A stretch of DNA of 29,646 nt from Mycoemilia scoparia (GCA_027575805.1 JANBPU010000198.1:1-29646), one strand, 5' to 3'. Counted from the first letter of the stretch, positions 7,620-18,358 are shown. Numbers and translations are program-made. The notes: a model not told the origin generated them from the letters alone.

Positions 7620-10162
7620 TTACACACCGCACTTATCAAATATACTTAAATCTATCACTGTACCAAGCTCCTTTTCAATTAAAGTTCTAAAGCTATAGCT
7701 AACAATGTTTTCTCTGTACTGTTTGATAATATGGCAGAGTTTAGCCATAAATCCCATTAGATTTTCAGTCATCTTGTTGGCATGGTTACTTCTTTGTTTT
7801 AGACTATGATAAATATTGGCCTGAACCAATCTCGCCCAAAAACTAGAATAGCCATCTACTAAGGGTTTTACTAGAAGGAAATCTAAATTTCCTGTAAATG
7901 GTGTCACCATATCTTCTTCTTCCGCAACAGCAACGACGTCATAGTCTAATCTCAAATACTTAGTCCAGAGATGGTGGTGCATTCTGCATACCATATCTTT
8001 GGAGGATGTGTCCTTAAAATTGGCAATCGAGTACAATGATTTGGTAAATTTCCAATGCACCAAGTTTTTCATACCTTCAATTATAGTATCATACTTTTCC
8101 AATAATCTCATTTGTCTCAAGGCAGATAAAAAATCATAAGGTAGTAGTTGCGGTGGTGGTGATGATGGTTGGTTTATTTGAGTCGCTTTCGGTTTTGGTT
8201 TTCCATAAAAGATCTCACGAAGAACACTTGGTTCATAAAGAAAGTTTTTAAACATGATTCTGAAGAAATTGAGTTTAAAATCCGGGTTCTCTATGATTTT
8301 GCTTGTACAAAGTGGATTCTGATGATGAGGGTTGGGTAGAAAGCTGGGCTGAAAAACGGTATAGTAAGCAGCTTTACCAAACATCTCAAACAGCTGTTCT
8401 ACGTTTCTAAAGCCAATTTGTGCCGATTCAAACACTTCAATATCATCAATAACCGGCAAATTCATTACCACACAAGGTAAACCAGGATTATCAGGATTGT
8501 TGATATCATTGCCAACGTATTCTAAATTGGGGTTTTTTAACTCATTTCGTTTATAGAAATCCAGGTAGATTAGCATATATGGCTTTCCTTCGTCTTTGAA
8601 AGTAACTTGATACTTTTTAATATTCTTTGCCCATACTGGATGACCATTAGAATTATCAATGCTAATATCATACCCTGTGGATAATCTAAAAGCTTTAAAA
8701 ACCGCAAAAAGGACGTGGAATAGCCTAAATTTCCTGTTATTGATAACATTATCTATAATAATGCCTTCTCTTAATTGGAATTCAGTATAAAGATAAGGGA
8801 AATTCCAAATTTTAATCCTTGGGGTGTTATTGGAGTTACTACTGCTACTATTATTAGCACTAGTTGATGCATCTGTGATGTTCTGAACACTCTCAGTAGA
8901 TGTATTATATATTCTTCGTATCAGAGAATTGTAATGATGTCTGATGGTTTCAATCAAAACATCGACTTCGCTTATAAACTTCTCTCTGTCTTGCAAAATA
9001 TGTTTGTCAAGCATGTAATCAAAATGGCCCTGATACTTTAATCCTTCCTATTATGATGAATATATTATATATGATTTGTTGGTTTCTATTTGAAAATAAT
9101 CCATGTGTTTCAATAATGGGCATTATTTGAGATTGACTTACGATTGCCCGGCGATTCAAATCAATTACAAACTGAATTATTACAATCAACAAGTGGTATC
9201 AGTAGTAGGCTAGAGATCCATCGAATGAACATCACGGTTTTTATAATGACTCTAAATTTACTTTAATCGGTTTACTTACCTGTATATATTTAGGATATTG
9301 AATAAGCCTGGATAAATCAATCCAAGCTTTTTTTCGCTTCGACTCATCCGTTTCACTCATGATAATGCTTTTAAAAGTGAACTGTAGGTTTACTATATAT
9401 TATTAATTAGATTAGAGCTTGAATATTCCCAAATAATAATTTTGTTATCTATTTTCAACATACCTTTCTCATCTGAATAGGAGAAATCCTTTATACTAAG
9501 GCTTAAGGTTTTAGAGAGATCAACGAAACTTTGTATATTTGTATTTTCATCAAACCTTATGTTATATTCATCGAATATCGCAAAGAGCACTCTAATCTTG
9601 CTCAAGATTTCGTCTCTCTTTTCTTTATCACTGTCCTTTTCAACATCACAGATATACCTATGTAAATCTTTTATGCCATCATACTTGGCTTGGCCGTTGT
9701 AAAGTGTGTTCTATCAGATTTAGTATGAAAGTTGTTGGTTATTAGGTTATAATTTAATTCTTCTGTGTTTACAGTTTTAAACTCTCCCCCCCCCCAAGAG
9801 ATAAATTTTTAGCTTACCAATATTATATTATTCAGTAAATCTGAAACCACTTTAAGGTGTAGATTAGGATGTATTTTGGACAATATGTTTGTGGCGCTCT
9901 TTATACCTTCAATCCTTTCTATTATCTTACGGCCTTGCTCAGGATTGGAGATATAATCAGAGATACGGGTTTCATTGATTTTTAAATCCTTTAACCTATA
10001 TCCTATGATGCTGCTTTCAAGAAATGTCCTAGGACTGACAAGAATATCTTGCAGATTATTAGGTATAGTATTTAATGATGGTAATTCACTGCTTGAGTTA
10101 GGTGGTGAATCCGAAGGTCCTAAATGTTTCAAAACTTCATCAATGTAAGTTTCCCTGACCAT
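7620..10162 (-). CDS. M3-family (thimet oligopeptidase-like) pseudopeptidase, five exons
   Basis: Exons: 10162-9818, 9710-9464, 9392-9280, 9171-9142 (30-nt microexon) and 9047-7620, giving 720 aa, the usual M3 length. Introns have GTAAGC, GTATGT, GTAAGT and GTAAGT donors with AG acceptors, and all phases fit. The M3 fold is visible throughout: the N-terminal helical part (VLFAIFDEYNIRFDEN), the TLKYP-like strand before ETDESKRKKAW, DYMLDKHI (compare ADYVLE), VWAKNIKKYQVTF and MLIYLDFYKRNE (compare FYLDLYPREGK). Where active M3 enzymes have HEFGH, this has E466-M-F-G-K470; the third zinc ligand (E of DFVE) aligns with L504 in DFKL; the GHLAGGYDAxYY substrate loop is also lost. So it cannot bind zinc in the family manner. 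Inferred: a catalytically dead paralogue with a binding or regulatory role. The 32-bp gap between an in-frame TAG and ATG 9360 could suggest two genes, but the continuous M3 alignment across the intron 9463-9393 argues for one. Confidence 0.82.
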
Positions 10163-11425
10163 TATTATTACACAATTCTGGATGCTGTTTATAAATTATA
10201 TATAATAGTTAATATAGTAAAGATAGTAGTGGTTGTAAGAGCAGCTGAAATTAAGGAAGTGCAATTAAAACAGGGTAAACTTTCAAGAAGTTGAGGTTTG
10301 TGAGTGTTTATATGGGAACTGAAGTCTTAATCAGGTGGTGTCAAAAATATGGCATTAGTTAGTGGACAGAGCGTGTGTAATACAATTTAGAGGGCTCAGA
10401 TGATTCTTTAGATTGTTGTGTATATAAAGTTAAAGAAGTGCAATAATTTTTTATACAGTTTAATCCATTTCTTTGTTATGAACTTGGCGTCAAAGGCTAG
10501 TAAAGTCGAAATCACAAAGATTTAAAATCAATTAGACCAGCAAGATATTAACTTTATTGTAAACTTCAGTATCTTTGTCAGGCCTCACTGCGTGCCATTT
10601 CCTACAAATATACAATGACATTGAAACGTATCATAAAACCAAACTTGTCTTTATAATTGAATTTTACACGTGATCAAGCGTTAAATTGTGAGAATTTCGT
10701 TCCTTGTAGATTTACTTTATATAGTACCATTTATTTAGAGATGTGTGACGTTTAACAACATTTTGATTCGCTGTTTAATTTAATAAATTAAAAAGTGATA
10801 ATAATGCTTGCAATAGAATTAGAAATGAAGATTCCATTAACTCGGAGTCATCTACATTTACTATACTATAAGTTTCCATAATTAAACTTTTTCATGCAAT
10901 ATTCTGAGGTCGAATAAAGAATTTGTACTTTCTAATACAAATAAAGCGCCATGCATCATTAGGCTTCCACATATAAATTCAATTGTCCCCAGGGTACACT
11001 AATGACCGACCAAATGTATGGGAGGATGGATAGATGTGTGGTAAATAAGTGATATCGGGAAAAAAGAAAGATAAATGAGAGGCTCTAGATTCTTTAGGAA
11101 TATTCAAAATTCCATTCAGATATAAATAAATTTCCCTATCAAACTATGCCCCGTTGCAAATGAAAATTTTGAAGCAAGGCGAAGGCCATGGGAAGAGAGC
11201 AGTAAATTTTGTCACAGCTTATGGTGGTATAAAACGAAAAGAAGCTATTTTTGATTTTCTTTCTTTTCTTCTAGTATTTTTCTAGTAATAACGATCTTGT
11301 TTAGCTTTTGACCCTTTTCTCTCAGTTTAAAGATATTGTACTGGATTTTTATACATATATATACACTTGAAGTTAAGGTTCGCTTTCAAATTTTTAGCAG
11401 CACAAATACAGTTGGGACTTGAGAT
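10163..11425. promoter_or_regulatory. Divergent intergenic region
   Basis: 1.26-kb AT-rich spacer between the minus-strand M3-like gene and the plus-strand transporter, so it should hold both promoters. TATATATA at about 11354-11362 and the pyrimidine-rich stretch TTTTCTTTCTTTTCTTC near 11255 lie 60-170 bp before the transporter ATG. No ORF or RNA gene is supported. Confidence 0.35.
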
Positions 11426-13048
11426 ATGGACAAAAATGTCTCTGAACCGTCTCCTGAACCGTCTCAGGAAAAACTTGCCACAATTAGCAGAGGATACAAC
11501 AACGCTTTTAGTAGCCGGTTAGACAATGAAGGAACAAGTACTGCTACCACAAACAGCGAGAACCAATCTCAACAAAGTCACTCATCCACAAAAAAGAACA
11601 AGCAGCAACTAACCAGCAAATTCTCACCAACAAAAATCAAAGAACTAATAACATGGACAACAGAAAAGCAAAACTACGAAGCGGTTCTCGTTGTTGTCGG
11701 CTCATTTATCATCCAGATGTTTACTACCGGAATCATCCCAATAATGGGGATATACCAAGCACACTATCTTAACGATATGTTCAAAACAGAACCAGCCACC
11801 AAAATATCATGGATCAGCACAACCTCAATGGTATGTCTTAACGGAATGATGGTTTTTGGTGGATTTGCATACGAAAGAATCGGTCCAAGATTTACTTGCT
11901 TTTTTGGAACTGGGCTAATGGTATTGGGCTATGTGCTGGCTTCGTTTTCCATTAAACCGTGGCAATTGATTCTGACCCAAGGATTGGCAGTAGGTTCTGG
12001 CGCGGCTATACTTAATAGTGTTGCTATTGTGATTCCGATTGAGCATTTTGTGCCAAAGAGAAGGAGTATGGCAGTGGGAATATCTGCGTCAGGTGCTGGA
12101 ATTGGTGGGGTGTGGATGGCCCCACTGACTCAGCATATTATTGGAAAGTTGGGTGTTGGGTGGGCGTTGAGGATAACTGGGTTTATTGTTTTGGGTGCGT
12201 GTGGGTTGTGTAGTTTTACGCAGAAGAGGCCACAGGGTGTTTATGAACCTGTGTCTGTAAATTACAAAGACAATGATGATGAAGGTGGAAATGCTGAAGA
12301 AGGAAAGCCAGAGGGGGGTAGTGTTATACAGCAGAAAGCGACCAAACCAGATCAAGAACAGCAACAACAGCAGCAGCAGCAGCAGCACCAGGTACCAGAA
12401 GGAGGAAATTTATTGAGCAAATCGTCCCCATTGCTCGACAAGGCAATTTTGCTAGATCCTGCTCTCTGGCTAATGTTTATGGTCAAATTCTTTTTAATGA
12501 TTGGTATAAACACTTTGACTGGATACACCGTAGCTTCCGCCAGATACTACAAAATCAGTGATTCAAAAGCCTCTCTAATTCCAACCGTCATGGGAATAAC
12601 CCACACAATTGGAAACGTGATTTCGGGATTCATAGCTGATCGAATTGGTGCCATCACGATATTCGTATCCACACAATTCTTTGGAGCCGCATTGGTATTT
12701 GGGCTGTGGTACCCTGCCACGACATATGCAATGTTTATGATATTTTCGACATTCTTTGGTCTATTGGGAATGAATACCAATAATACCACACCTGTGGTGG
12801 TATCTCAGCTGTTTGGAATCCAGAGGTTGCCCTCGACTAATGGGATTATATTGTTTGGTGGAGTTATTGGTGGAATTTGTGGAAATTATGGTATTGCGAA
12901 GGCCTACGATACTGTTGATAAACATGGAAGGTTTAGATTTACAATTTTGTTGATTGGAATTGTTTTTAGTGTCACATTTTTGGTTGGAATGGGGGTTGCT
13001 TTTGTGTTTTACTTGCGAAAACGGAAGGGATTGATCAAATCGGGATAG
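11426..13048 (+). CDS. MFS transporter, monocarboxylate-porter (MCT/SLC16) type
   Basis: An intronless 540-aa frame. Residues 1-85 are hydrophilic and S/T/Q-rich, presumably cytosolic. Membrane segments begin at residue 86 (AVLVVVGSFIIQMFTTGI) and follow the MFS pattern of 6 + 6, with a central loop at about 255-330 that carries a run of glutamines from CAG/CAA repeats at about 12353-12391. Typical MCT features are the loop FGGFAYERIGPRFTCFFG (the RxGxR-like loop 2-3), GSGAAILNSVAIVIPIEHFVPKRRSMAVGISASGAGIG in the TM4-5 region and DRIGAITIFV after TM8. The DGG-x-GW signature that usually precedes TM1 in fungal MCT-like proteins is absent (EKQNYEAVLVVV). Known: fungal members are proton-linked or facilitative carriers, mostly of unknown substrate. 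The substrate cannot be told here. Plasma membrane or vacuole is inferred. Confidence 0.85.
   Translation: MDKNVSEPSPEPSQEKLATISRGYNNAFSSRLDNEGTSTATTNSENQSQQSHSSTKKNKQQLTSKFSPTKIKELITWTTEKQNYEAVLVVVGSFIIQMFTTGIIPIMGIYQAHYLNDMFKTEPATKISWISTTSMVCLNGMMVFGGFAYERIGPRFTCFFGTGLMVLGYVLASFSIKPWQLILTQGLAVGSGAAILNSVAIVIPIEHFVPKRRSMAVGISASGAGIGGVWMAPLTQHIIGKLGVGWALRITGFIVLGACGLCSFTQKRPQGVYEPVSVNYKDNDDEGGNAEEGKPEGGSVIQQKATKPDQEQQQQQQQQQHQVPEGGNLLSKSSPLLDKAILLDPALWLMFMVKFFLMIGINTLTGYTVASARYYKISDSKASLIPTVMGITHTIGNVISGFIADRIGAITIFVSTQFFGAALVFGLWYPATTYAMFMIFSTFFGLLGMNTNNTTPVVVSQLFGIQRLPSTNGIILFGGVIGGICGNYGIAKAYDTVDKHGRFRFTILLIGIVFSVTFLVGMGVAFVFYLRKRKGLIKSG
12353..12391 (+). repeat. CAG/CAA repeat coding polyglutamine
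   Basis: About twelve consecutive CAA/CAG codons within the transporter's central cytoplasmic loop. Mixed codons near the start and a purer CAG run suggest slippage growth; likely length-polymorphic between strains. Confidence 0.85.
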
Positions 13049-13644
13049 AGTGAAGGGGATAGTGAAGCTGTGGTATCGTATGGTCAAAGTTTACAAAACT
13101 TTGGGCAAAATAGGTCAACAAGAGTTGCATAGGAATTGGCTCATGATTAGGCCAAAGTCTGAGGGCTCATTTCTGCCTACAATATGCTTCATCCCAAGTG
13201 AAATCTTCCCACACAAAGACTACTTTTTACTTAGAAGTATTTTTATATTGATGTCATAATAGATTTGCTATCAATTTGTTGTATTAGCTTTAACATAAAC
13301 CTTATGTTTCACGATCTTTGGATTTTGCTCGATATTCTATGTTCCTTGTATTATCAGTGTTCCTTTTCCTCGTCATTCGCATAACAGGCAACAGAAATTG
13401 TGATCAATAACTCACTAATATAAGACCATCCCATAAGGTCGTCTTGAAAAACGAATGCTTTTAGATAAAGAACCAATTTTCAACCATAAACACACACATT
13501 GCCAAGTGTTTATGAGCCTCCGTCATTTAGCATCTTTTTATATTCATTTATCTAATTAACTAATGTGCTTATACTTTTAAATTATACAAAAACACAAAAA
13601 CCAACGCTGTCTCCAAAAGCATCATCAATTCCACAATCAAAAGG
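13049..13644. other. Intergenic, no gene seen
   Basis: 600 bp between the transporter and Derlin, both on the plus strand. It should hold the transporter 3' end and the Derlin promoter. A 69-codon open stretch at 13050-13259 overlaps the transporter tail in another frame and has no support. Confidence 0.4.
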
Positions 13645-15255
13645 ATGCCCACACAAATAGAGCAATGGTATTTTGATACTCCCATTGTCACGCGTACCTA
13701 TATGACCATAACAGTCTTGCTGACTTTAGCTGTGGTAAATATCAATATGAATTTATACTACTTTAATTAAAATGCGTCTGTTTATTTTACCCACCGCTTT
13801 TTTATTGGCTATATACAGCATTTTGAATGGATATGGTGGTTGCAACTGTATTTTGATTATGAATCGACATTTTATAAAGGCCAGGTAGGTTAATCATTTT
13901 ATACACAATTTCAGTTTAACTATTATATGAGCTATTTGAGTTAACACTAAAAATGTTTTGATTTTCCTGTAGTATTGGCGGATGTTGACGACTTTTTTTT
14001 ACTTTGGCCCAATTTCTTTCGAATGGCTTTTTAGAATATATGTAATGTAAGACCAAAGATTATTATAGTATGTTTGCGCTACCTATCGTGAACTCTGTAT
14101 TAAATTGCATTGAAATTTAATGCTGTGTAGAGTACATCACATGTTTGATCTTGAAAGAGGGGTTTACAATAATCGTCCAGCAGATTTTGCATGGTTGCTG
14201 ATGGTTGGCGGAATCATGCTTCTGGTAAGAAAAACATCCCTATATGGCAGAATCTCTTTTAAAAGTGCATCTGGACGATCTCTTCGACGTCGCCCTAAAA
14301 TGTATGACTAATGGGCTAAATTTGTAGGATTGTATGAGAGAACAATATGGCCCACTTTTAATGGAGAGCCTGTCATATAATTTCTACATTATTCTATGTA
14401 AATCAAGTTATAGACCTACATAAAGAATATTGATTCAATATTAACTTTCAACTCAAACTTGATTTGACATAGCTGTTTTCAAGGCTTTCAGATATGCCGT
14501 TCTTGGGCCTAGGGTTAAATTTTTCACTGGTGTATATTTGGGCAAGGAAAAATCCGCACACCCTTGTGAATTTTTTAGGCCTATTTACCATGTTTGCTTC
14601 ATACCTTCCGTGGGTCATGCTGGCCTTTTATTGTATACTAGGAAGCCGGCTGCCTGTCGAAGAGATGTTTGGGGCATTTGTGGGACATGTACTTTGGTTC
14701 TTTGAAGATGAGTGGCCAAGGCGTCCTGAAAGTGGTGGTTCTCGTGTACTCCGAGCACCAACTGTGCTGTAAGTGGTTACATGGATTATAAACGGTTTAA
14801 AAGATTCATTATTAATTGACATCAATATACTGACTGGTGTCTTCTATTACCGTTATTATTATAGATGTCAGCTACTAGGTCAGGAAATGCAGGACCCTAT
14901 GGAAGATCAGGATGTCCAAAATGCAGAACCCCAACAAGTGCAGAACCAGCAGGCGCGGCAAGCCAATCAGAATGTTAACAATATTGATATCACAACAGAC
15001 TCTCCAAATCCTCAACCTTTAGTGTCTATGCCTGCTCCAGAATATGACACAAATAACTCTGGGGAACTCAAAAAAGAAAAATTACAAACAACAGAATCTA
15101 CGTCATCTTCTACCGAGAATAATGACGCTTCGTCCACTGATATGTTAGCTGATTGTTCTACAAACAAGGATAAAGAAAAGATGACAGAAGATGGGAAACA
15201 TCCAGGTCTTACTCGTAGAGAGCCACACACTTTTGACGATATTGGAGACGACTAA
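13645..15255 (+). CDS. Derlin-family ER membrane protein, six exons
   Basis: Exons: 13645-13734, 13819-13884, 13973-14046, 14131-14224, 14473-14768 and 14865-15255; phases 0, 0, 2, 0, 2 join into 336 aa. Derlins are rhomboid-like pseudoproteases of the ER membrane that help retrotranslocate misfolded proteins in ERAD. Seen: N-terminal WYFDTPIVTRTYMTITVLLTLAV (here DTPIVTR matches the xPPVTR start), the WR motif at residues 54-55 (YWRMLTTFFYFGPISF), LERG with ADFAWLL (compare FRGRTADFVFM), LVYIWARKNP (compare VYVWSRRNP), NFLGLFTMFASYLPWVMLAF, and GHVLWFFEDEWP, which carries the conserved GH and FLEDxxP. No rhomboid Ser/His dyad, as expected. The C-terminal tail after residue about 215 is about 120 aa, Q/N then S/T/E-rich and longer than usual (typical Derlins are about 250 aa); no clear p97-binding SHP box is seen. 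Confidence 0.92.
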
Positions 15256-16245
15256 TTTTGATTACTCACGAACTCTCATCAGTATTCACTTTAAAGTTTA
15301 CAGAATCCACCACTCAATATGTGTTACCAATTTACTGGCAATACTACTGCTTCCCCCTCTTATTGCTGATACTATTAGAACTGTTGTATTTACTTTAGCT
15401 TTTTGTCGCAGTAGTAAGTACGAACAGAAATACTGTGCTCAAAAACATTATTATCTACGAAATGTATATTCATATGACCATTCAATACACTTCTAACTAC
15501 AAGCATACATACATCCATCCCAATCAACATTGTATCCTCATCATTTTTGAAGATAAACTTTGATTTGAAGCACAAGGTTGTTGTATTTAGCTTGAAAATC
15601 ATTGGTCAAAAATTGCTTTGAGTGGTTGATAAGATTTCAAGAAGAATTTTATAATTTTGATGTATATTCTTTTATTCTATTTGACCGTCGGCATATAAGG
15701 CTATTATTTCAAAGAGTTAATATTATACATCAAAAAAGAAAAGTGATTTTGAACTTTTTGGGGTATCGTTTAAAGAATTCAAAGAGTCAAGATTACGGAA
15801 TCAAGAATTACAGCGCAATAAATAATTATAAGAATAAACCCATAAGCCGCTTCTGATTTTTACCATTAAAGAAGCCAATTTTCGTGCTTTTTGAAAATAG
15901 AAGTTAGTTTTTTATCTTTTTACTATCGTCTCTGTGTCTTTTTAGTTTAAATATAAAATAGGCTTACATATACTAGACTTATATTTTCTTTCTTTTTTCA
16001 ACCCTCCTCTTTTTAACCTCTGTATTGTTTCTAGGCAGACAGACATACAAAGAGAACAGCAACCACAGCGAAATAACAGGCTTGGATATAAAACAACTTA
16101 GTGCGGCGTGTATTTAACCAGTATATAAGACAGATAACTTACTGAGTGTACACTAATACAACGAATAACAATAACAACAACAACAACAACCTGATATCCT
16201 GGACATACATAGAGTTATCCAGATAAACAACACACAGCTTGTTAG
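15256..16245. other. Intergenic and 5' leader of the SR-protein gene
   Basis: About 1 kb with no supported gene; an 84-codon open stretch at 15602-15856 lacks an ATG and protein-like composition. The part just before 16246 is a likely leader: CT-rich TTTCTTTCTTTTTTCAACCCTCC at about 15987, then ACAACAACAACAACAAC near 16170-16190, which should be an unstructured 5' UTR. Confidence 0.35.
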
Positions 16246-17971
16246 ATGCCAGACACTTCATCAACGCATTCCAAAAACCTAGTTATTCCATCAGAACCTC
16301 TCAGATTATCCAACAGTATTGATATTGACACAATAAACATGGCAGATTCTCCAGCAGCGACATTTGTAGACACCGAGCGAGATTCCTGGGCCGACAACAG
16401 TGACAAGAACCCCTCTCCTCAAACTCAAACCAATAAAAGTAATGGTGATGGATGGGACGATGAGCTTGTTGAAAACGATGCTGCTAGCAAACCCGACGGA
16501 GATAATACAAAAGATTCAGGAGACGCATGGGGAGATGAGCCCGTTCAAAATGGTTCTAATAACCACAATGAAGATAGCGGTAAAGGAGGCTCAGTAGATC
16601 CCTGGAATAACGTCGAGGCCGAAGAAAATGGTGGTAGTAGCGGTCAAAGCGATAGATCTCATGAGCACCAACAGGGTCGTGATCGTGGCTATGATGGGCA
16701 TGAGCGTGAGCATTCCGATAGACGACCATTCCCTGGTCATAGAGAGAGAAGGGGTCACTCAAGATCTCTTGAACGCAGAAGAAACGATGATTATCCTCCT
16801 CGTCGCTCTATGTCGCGTGGACGTCGCTTTGATGATGGATTCAGAAGGTAACTATCAACTAATGATATTGAAAGATATAAACTAGAAGACGATTCATAAA
16901 AGGAGTCAGATAAAAATTAAAACAAACCATTATAAAGGATTGGATGATACTAACTGACGATACTGAACATTTGTGGTGATGATTGTTATAAAGGGAAAGA
17001 CGCCGACTACCTGAAAATGTAAGCATTCAAGAAGCAGGCTCATGGCGATGAATATATTTCAATTAAAGATATATCGCCAACAAAATCTCTCATCTATATA
17101 TCTTGCTTATTGGATTATTTTGGTTTTATAGGGAACTACAGAGCCTTCTAATGAGTTGGCTGTATTTGGAATCAGCTCAGACACTGATCGAGAACATCTT
17201 GAAAGATTCTTTAGTAAATATGGGCGTGTTGAAAAAGCCCATATCCCTGGATACAATGATCCTGTAACCAATGTAAGTATTGTATTCAAAAATTTCGCCC
17301 TAATTACAAAGAACAAAGAATAATATTATAGAAACTAATTGACCTCTATTGGTGGTTTTGATGTTTTACATGGCTTGTAGGCACGAGTTCACCGTGGCTT
17401 TGGATTTGTTACTATGGAGTCATTAGATGCAGCCATTGAGGCTGTCAAAGATGCCCCAGGCAGAGAAATAAATGGAAGAGCTATCCGTGTTGATTATAAT
17501 GATGGCAGACGTCGTGGAAATTCAAGAGACTTTAGAGATATGCATGGCAGAAGGAGAGTCAGACACTCTGATCGTTATGGCAGAGAGGATTTCCATCGGG
17601 ATCGCAGCAGACCTAGATATGAGCCATACCCTCCACGTTATGAGGAAGGCAGAGGCGGCAGATATGGTGGTGATAGACCAAGATATGAACCGGGACCACC
17701 ACCACCTCATCATCATCATCATCGTCATGGATCACCTATGAGAGACAGCAGAAGCTACCATCCTCGCGACAGATTTGATGACAGACCACCAAGACACTCT
17801 CGTTCTCCCCGTGGTAGAAGATATCCAGAACAAGACAGATTCGAGGACAGATATGTTGGGCGAAAAGAGCCTTCCTGGGAGAGAAATAGTAGAGGCCGTG
17901 GACGTGGTCGTGGTGGATCTCCTCATCGCAATGGACGTGACCATTCTCCAAGACATACCTATGCCCATTGA
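16246..17971 (+). CDS. Tra2-like SR protein with one RRM, four exons
   Basis: Exons: 16246-16847, 16994-17018 (25-nt microexon), 17132-17272 and 17381-17971, giving 452 aa. Residues 40-130 carry four evenly spaced acidic motifs around a tryptophan (W48, W70, W95, W120, as in GDGWDDEL and GDAWGDEP). Residues about 135-209 are R/S/H-rich. The RRM covers about 215-295 with RNP2 LAVFGI (218-223) and RNP1 RGFGFVTM (261-268), and SDTDREHLERFFSKYG closely resembles Transformer-2. The C-terminal 155 residues are rich in RG, RS, RY and a histidine run. Known: Tra2-type proteins bind purine-rich exonic enhancers and recruit the splicing machinery in the nucleus. If intron 1 is retained, translation stops at the TAA inside the donor (16849-16851), before the RRM. 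A second in-frame ATG at 16339 is a possible alternative start. Specific paralogy to Tra2 is an inference from the RRM. Confidence 0.88.
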
Positions 17972-18159
17972 TTTCAACACTAGTTGGTGATTTCGTTCTA
18001 CAAAAATCTTTATTTTTTTTACTTTTAGTTTCATTTAAAAAATTTGATGTTGAAAATTGAATTTTGTGGTAATTTAATTAATTGTAATCTGTGATTAAGG
18101 TTGACATTAAACCATGTGGTTTAGGTTTAGGTTTAAAAGGATGAAGTTTGAAAACATCA
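17972..18159. other. 3' region of the SR-protein gene
   Basis: AT-rich 3' UTR-like sequence, with T-runs at 18008 and a short GGTTTA triplet repeat at 18118-18135. No gene. Confidence 0.35.
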
Positions 18160-18277
18160 CTTTTATATAGGCAATAATTTTTGAAGAGAGCCTTTAGATG
18201 GCCAATGATTACAAGGGCAATAACGGCCAAATGGACGGCCACGCTTCAAAAAGAACCACCCATATAGTCAGATATTA
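18160..18277. mobile_element. MITE-like element, copy 2
   Basis: Shares with the element at 5233-5401 the left-arm block ATAATTTTTGAAG, the centre GGGCAATAACGGCCAAATGG (differing at 2 of 20 positions) and a right-arm end CCCATATAGTC-GAT. Its arms are more diverged from each other than in copy 1 (right arm CTTCAAAAAGAACCACCCATATAG). Boundaries are approximate. Same orientation as copy 1. Confidence 0.6.
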
Positions 18278-18286
18278 TATGGCCTA

Positions 18287-18358
18287 CGCAAAATGGGTTC
18301 CTAGAAGCTTCATAGCAAATGCCTTAAGGTTATGCTAAAACCTAAGGACCCATTTCTA
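18287..18358. repeat. Imperfect palindrome
   Basis: AAATGGGTTCCTAG near the left end pairs with CTAAGGACCCATTT at the right end, and the middle TAGCA...CCTTAAGG...TGCTA is nearly symmetrical. It directly follows MITE copy 2, and may be a second foldback element or part of a larger one. Confidence 0.4.

Noticed and set aside
7620..9360. Treating the M3-like region as two genes, split at an in-frame TAG at 9393 and an ATG at 9360
   Set aside because: The intron 9463-9393 with a GTATGT donor and TATATAG acceptor restores one frame, and the joined text aligns continuously with the M3 fold and its usual length.
12089..12388. Leucine-rich antisense ORF in the transporter
   Set aside because: It is the reverse image of the CAG/glutamine repeat and the hydrophobic transporter codons.
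15602..15856. 84-codon open stretch after Derlin
   Set aside because: No ATG, no splice signals, no protein-like composition.
17472..18034. Several long open frames overlapping the last SR exon on both strands
   Set aside because: They are shadows of the arginine-rich repeated codons; the RRM-containing frame is the coding one.
18118..18135. Telomere-like GGTTTA x3
   Set aside because: Only three units and a different unit from the usual fungal TTAGGG; chance microsatellite.
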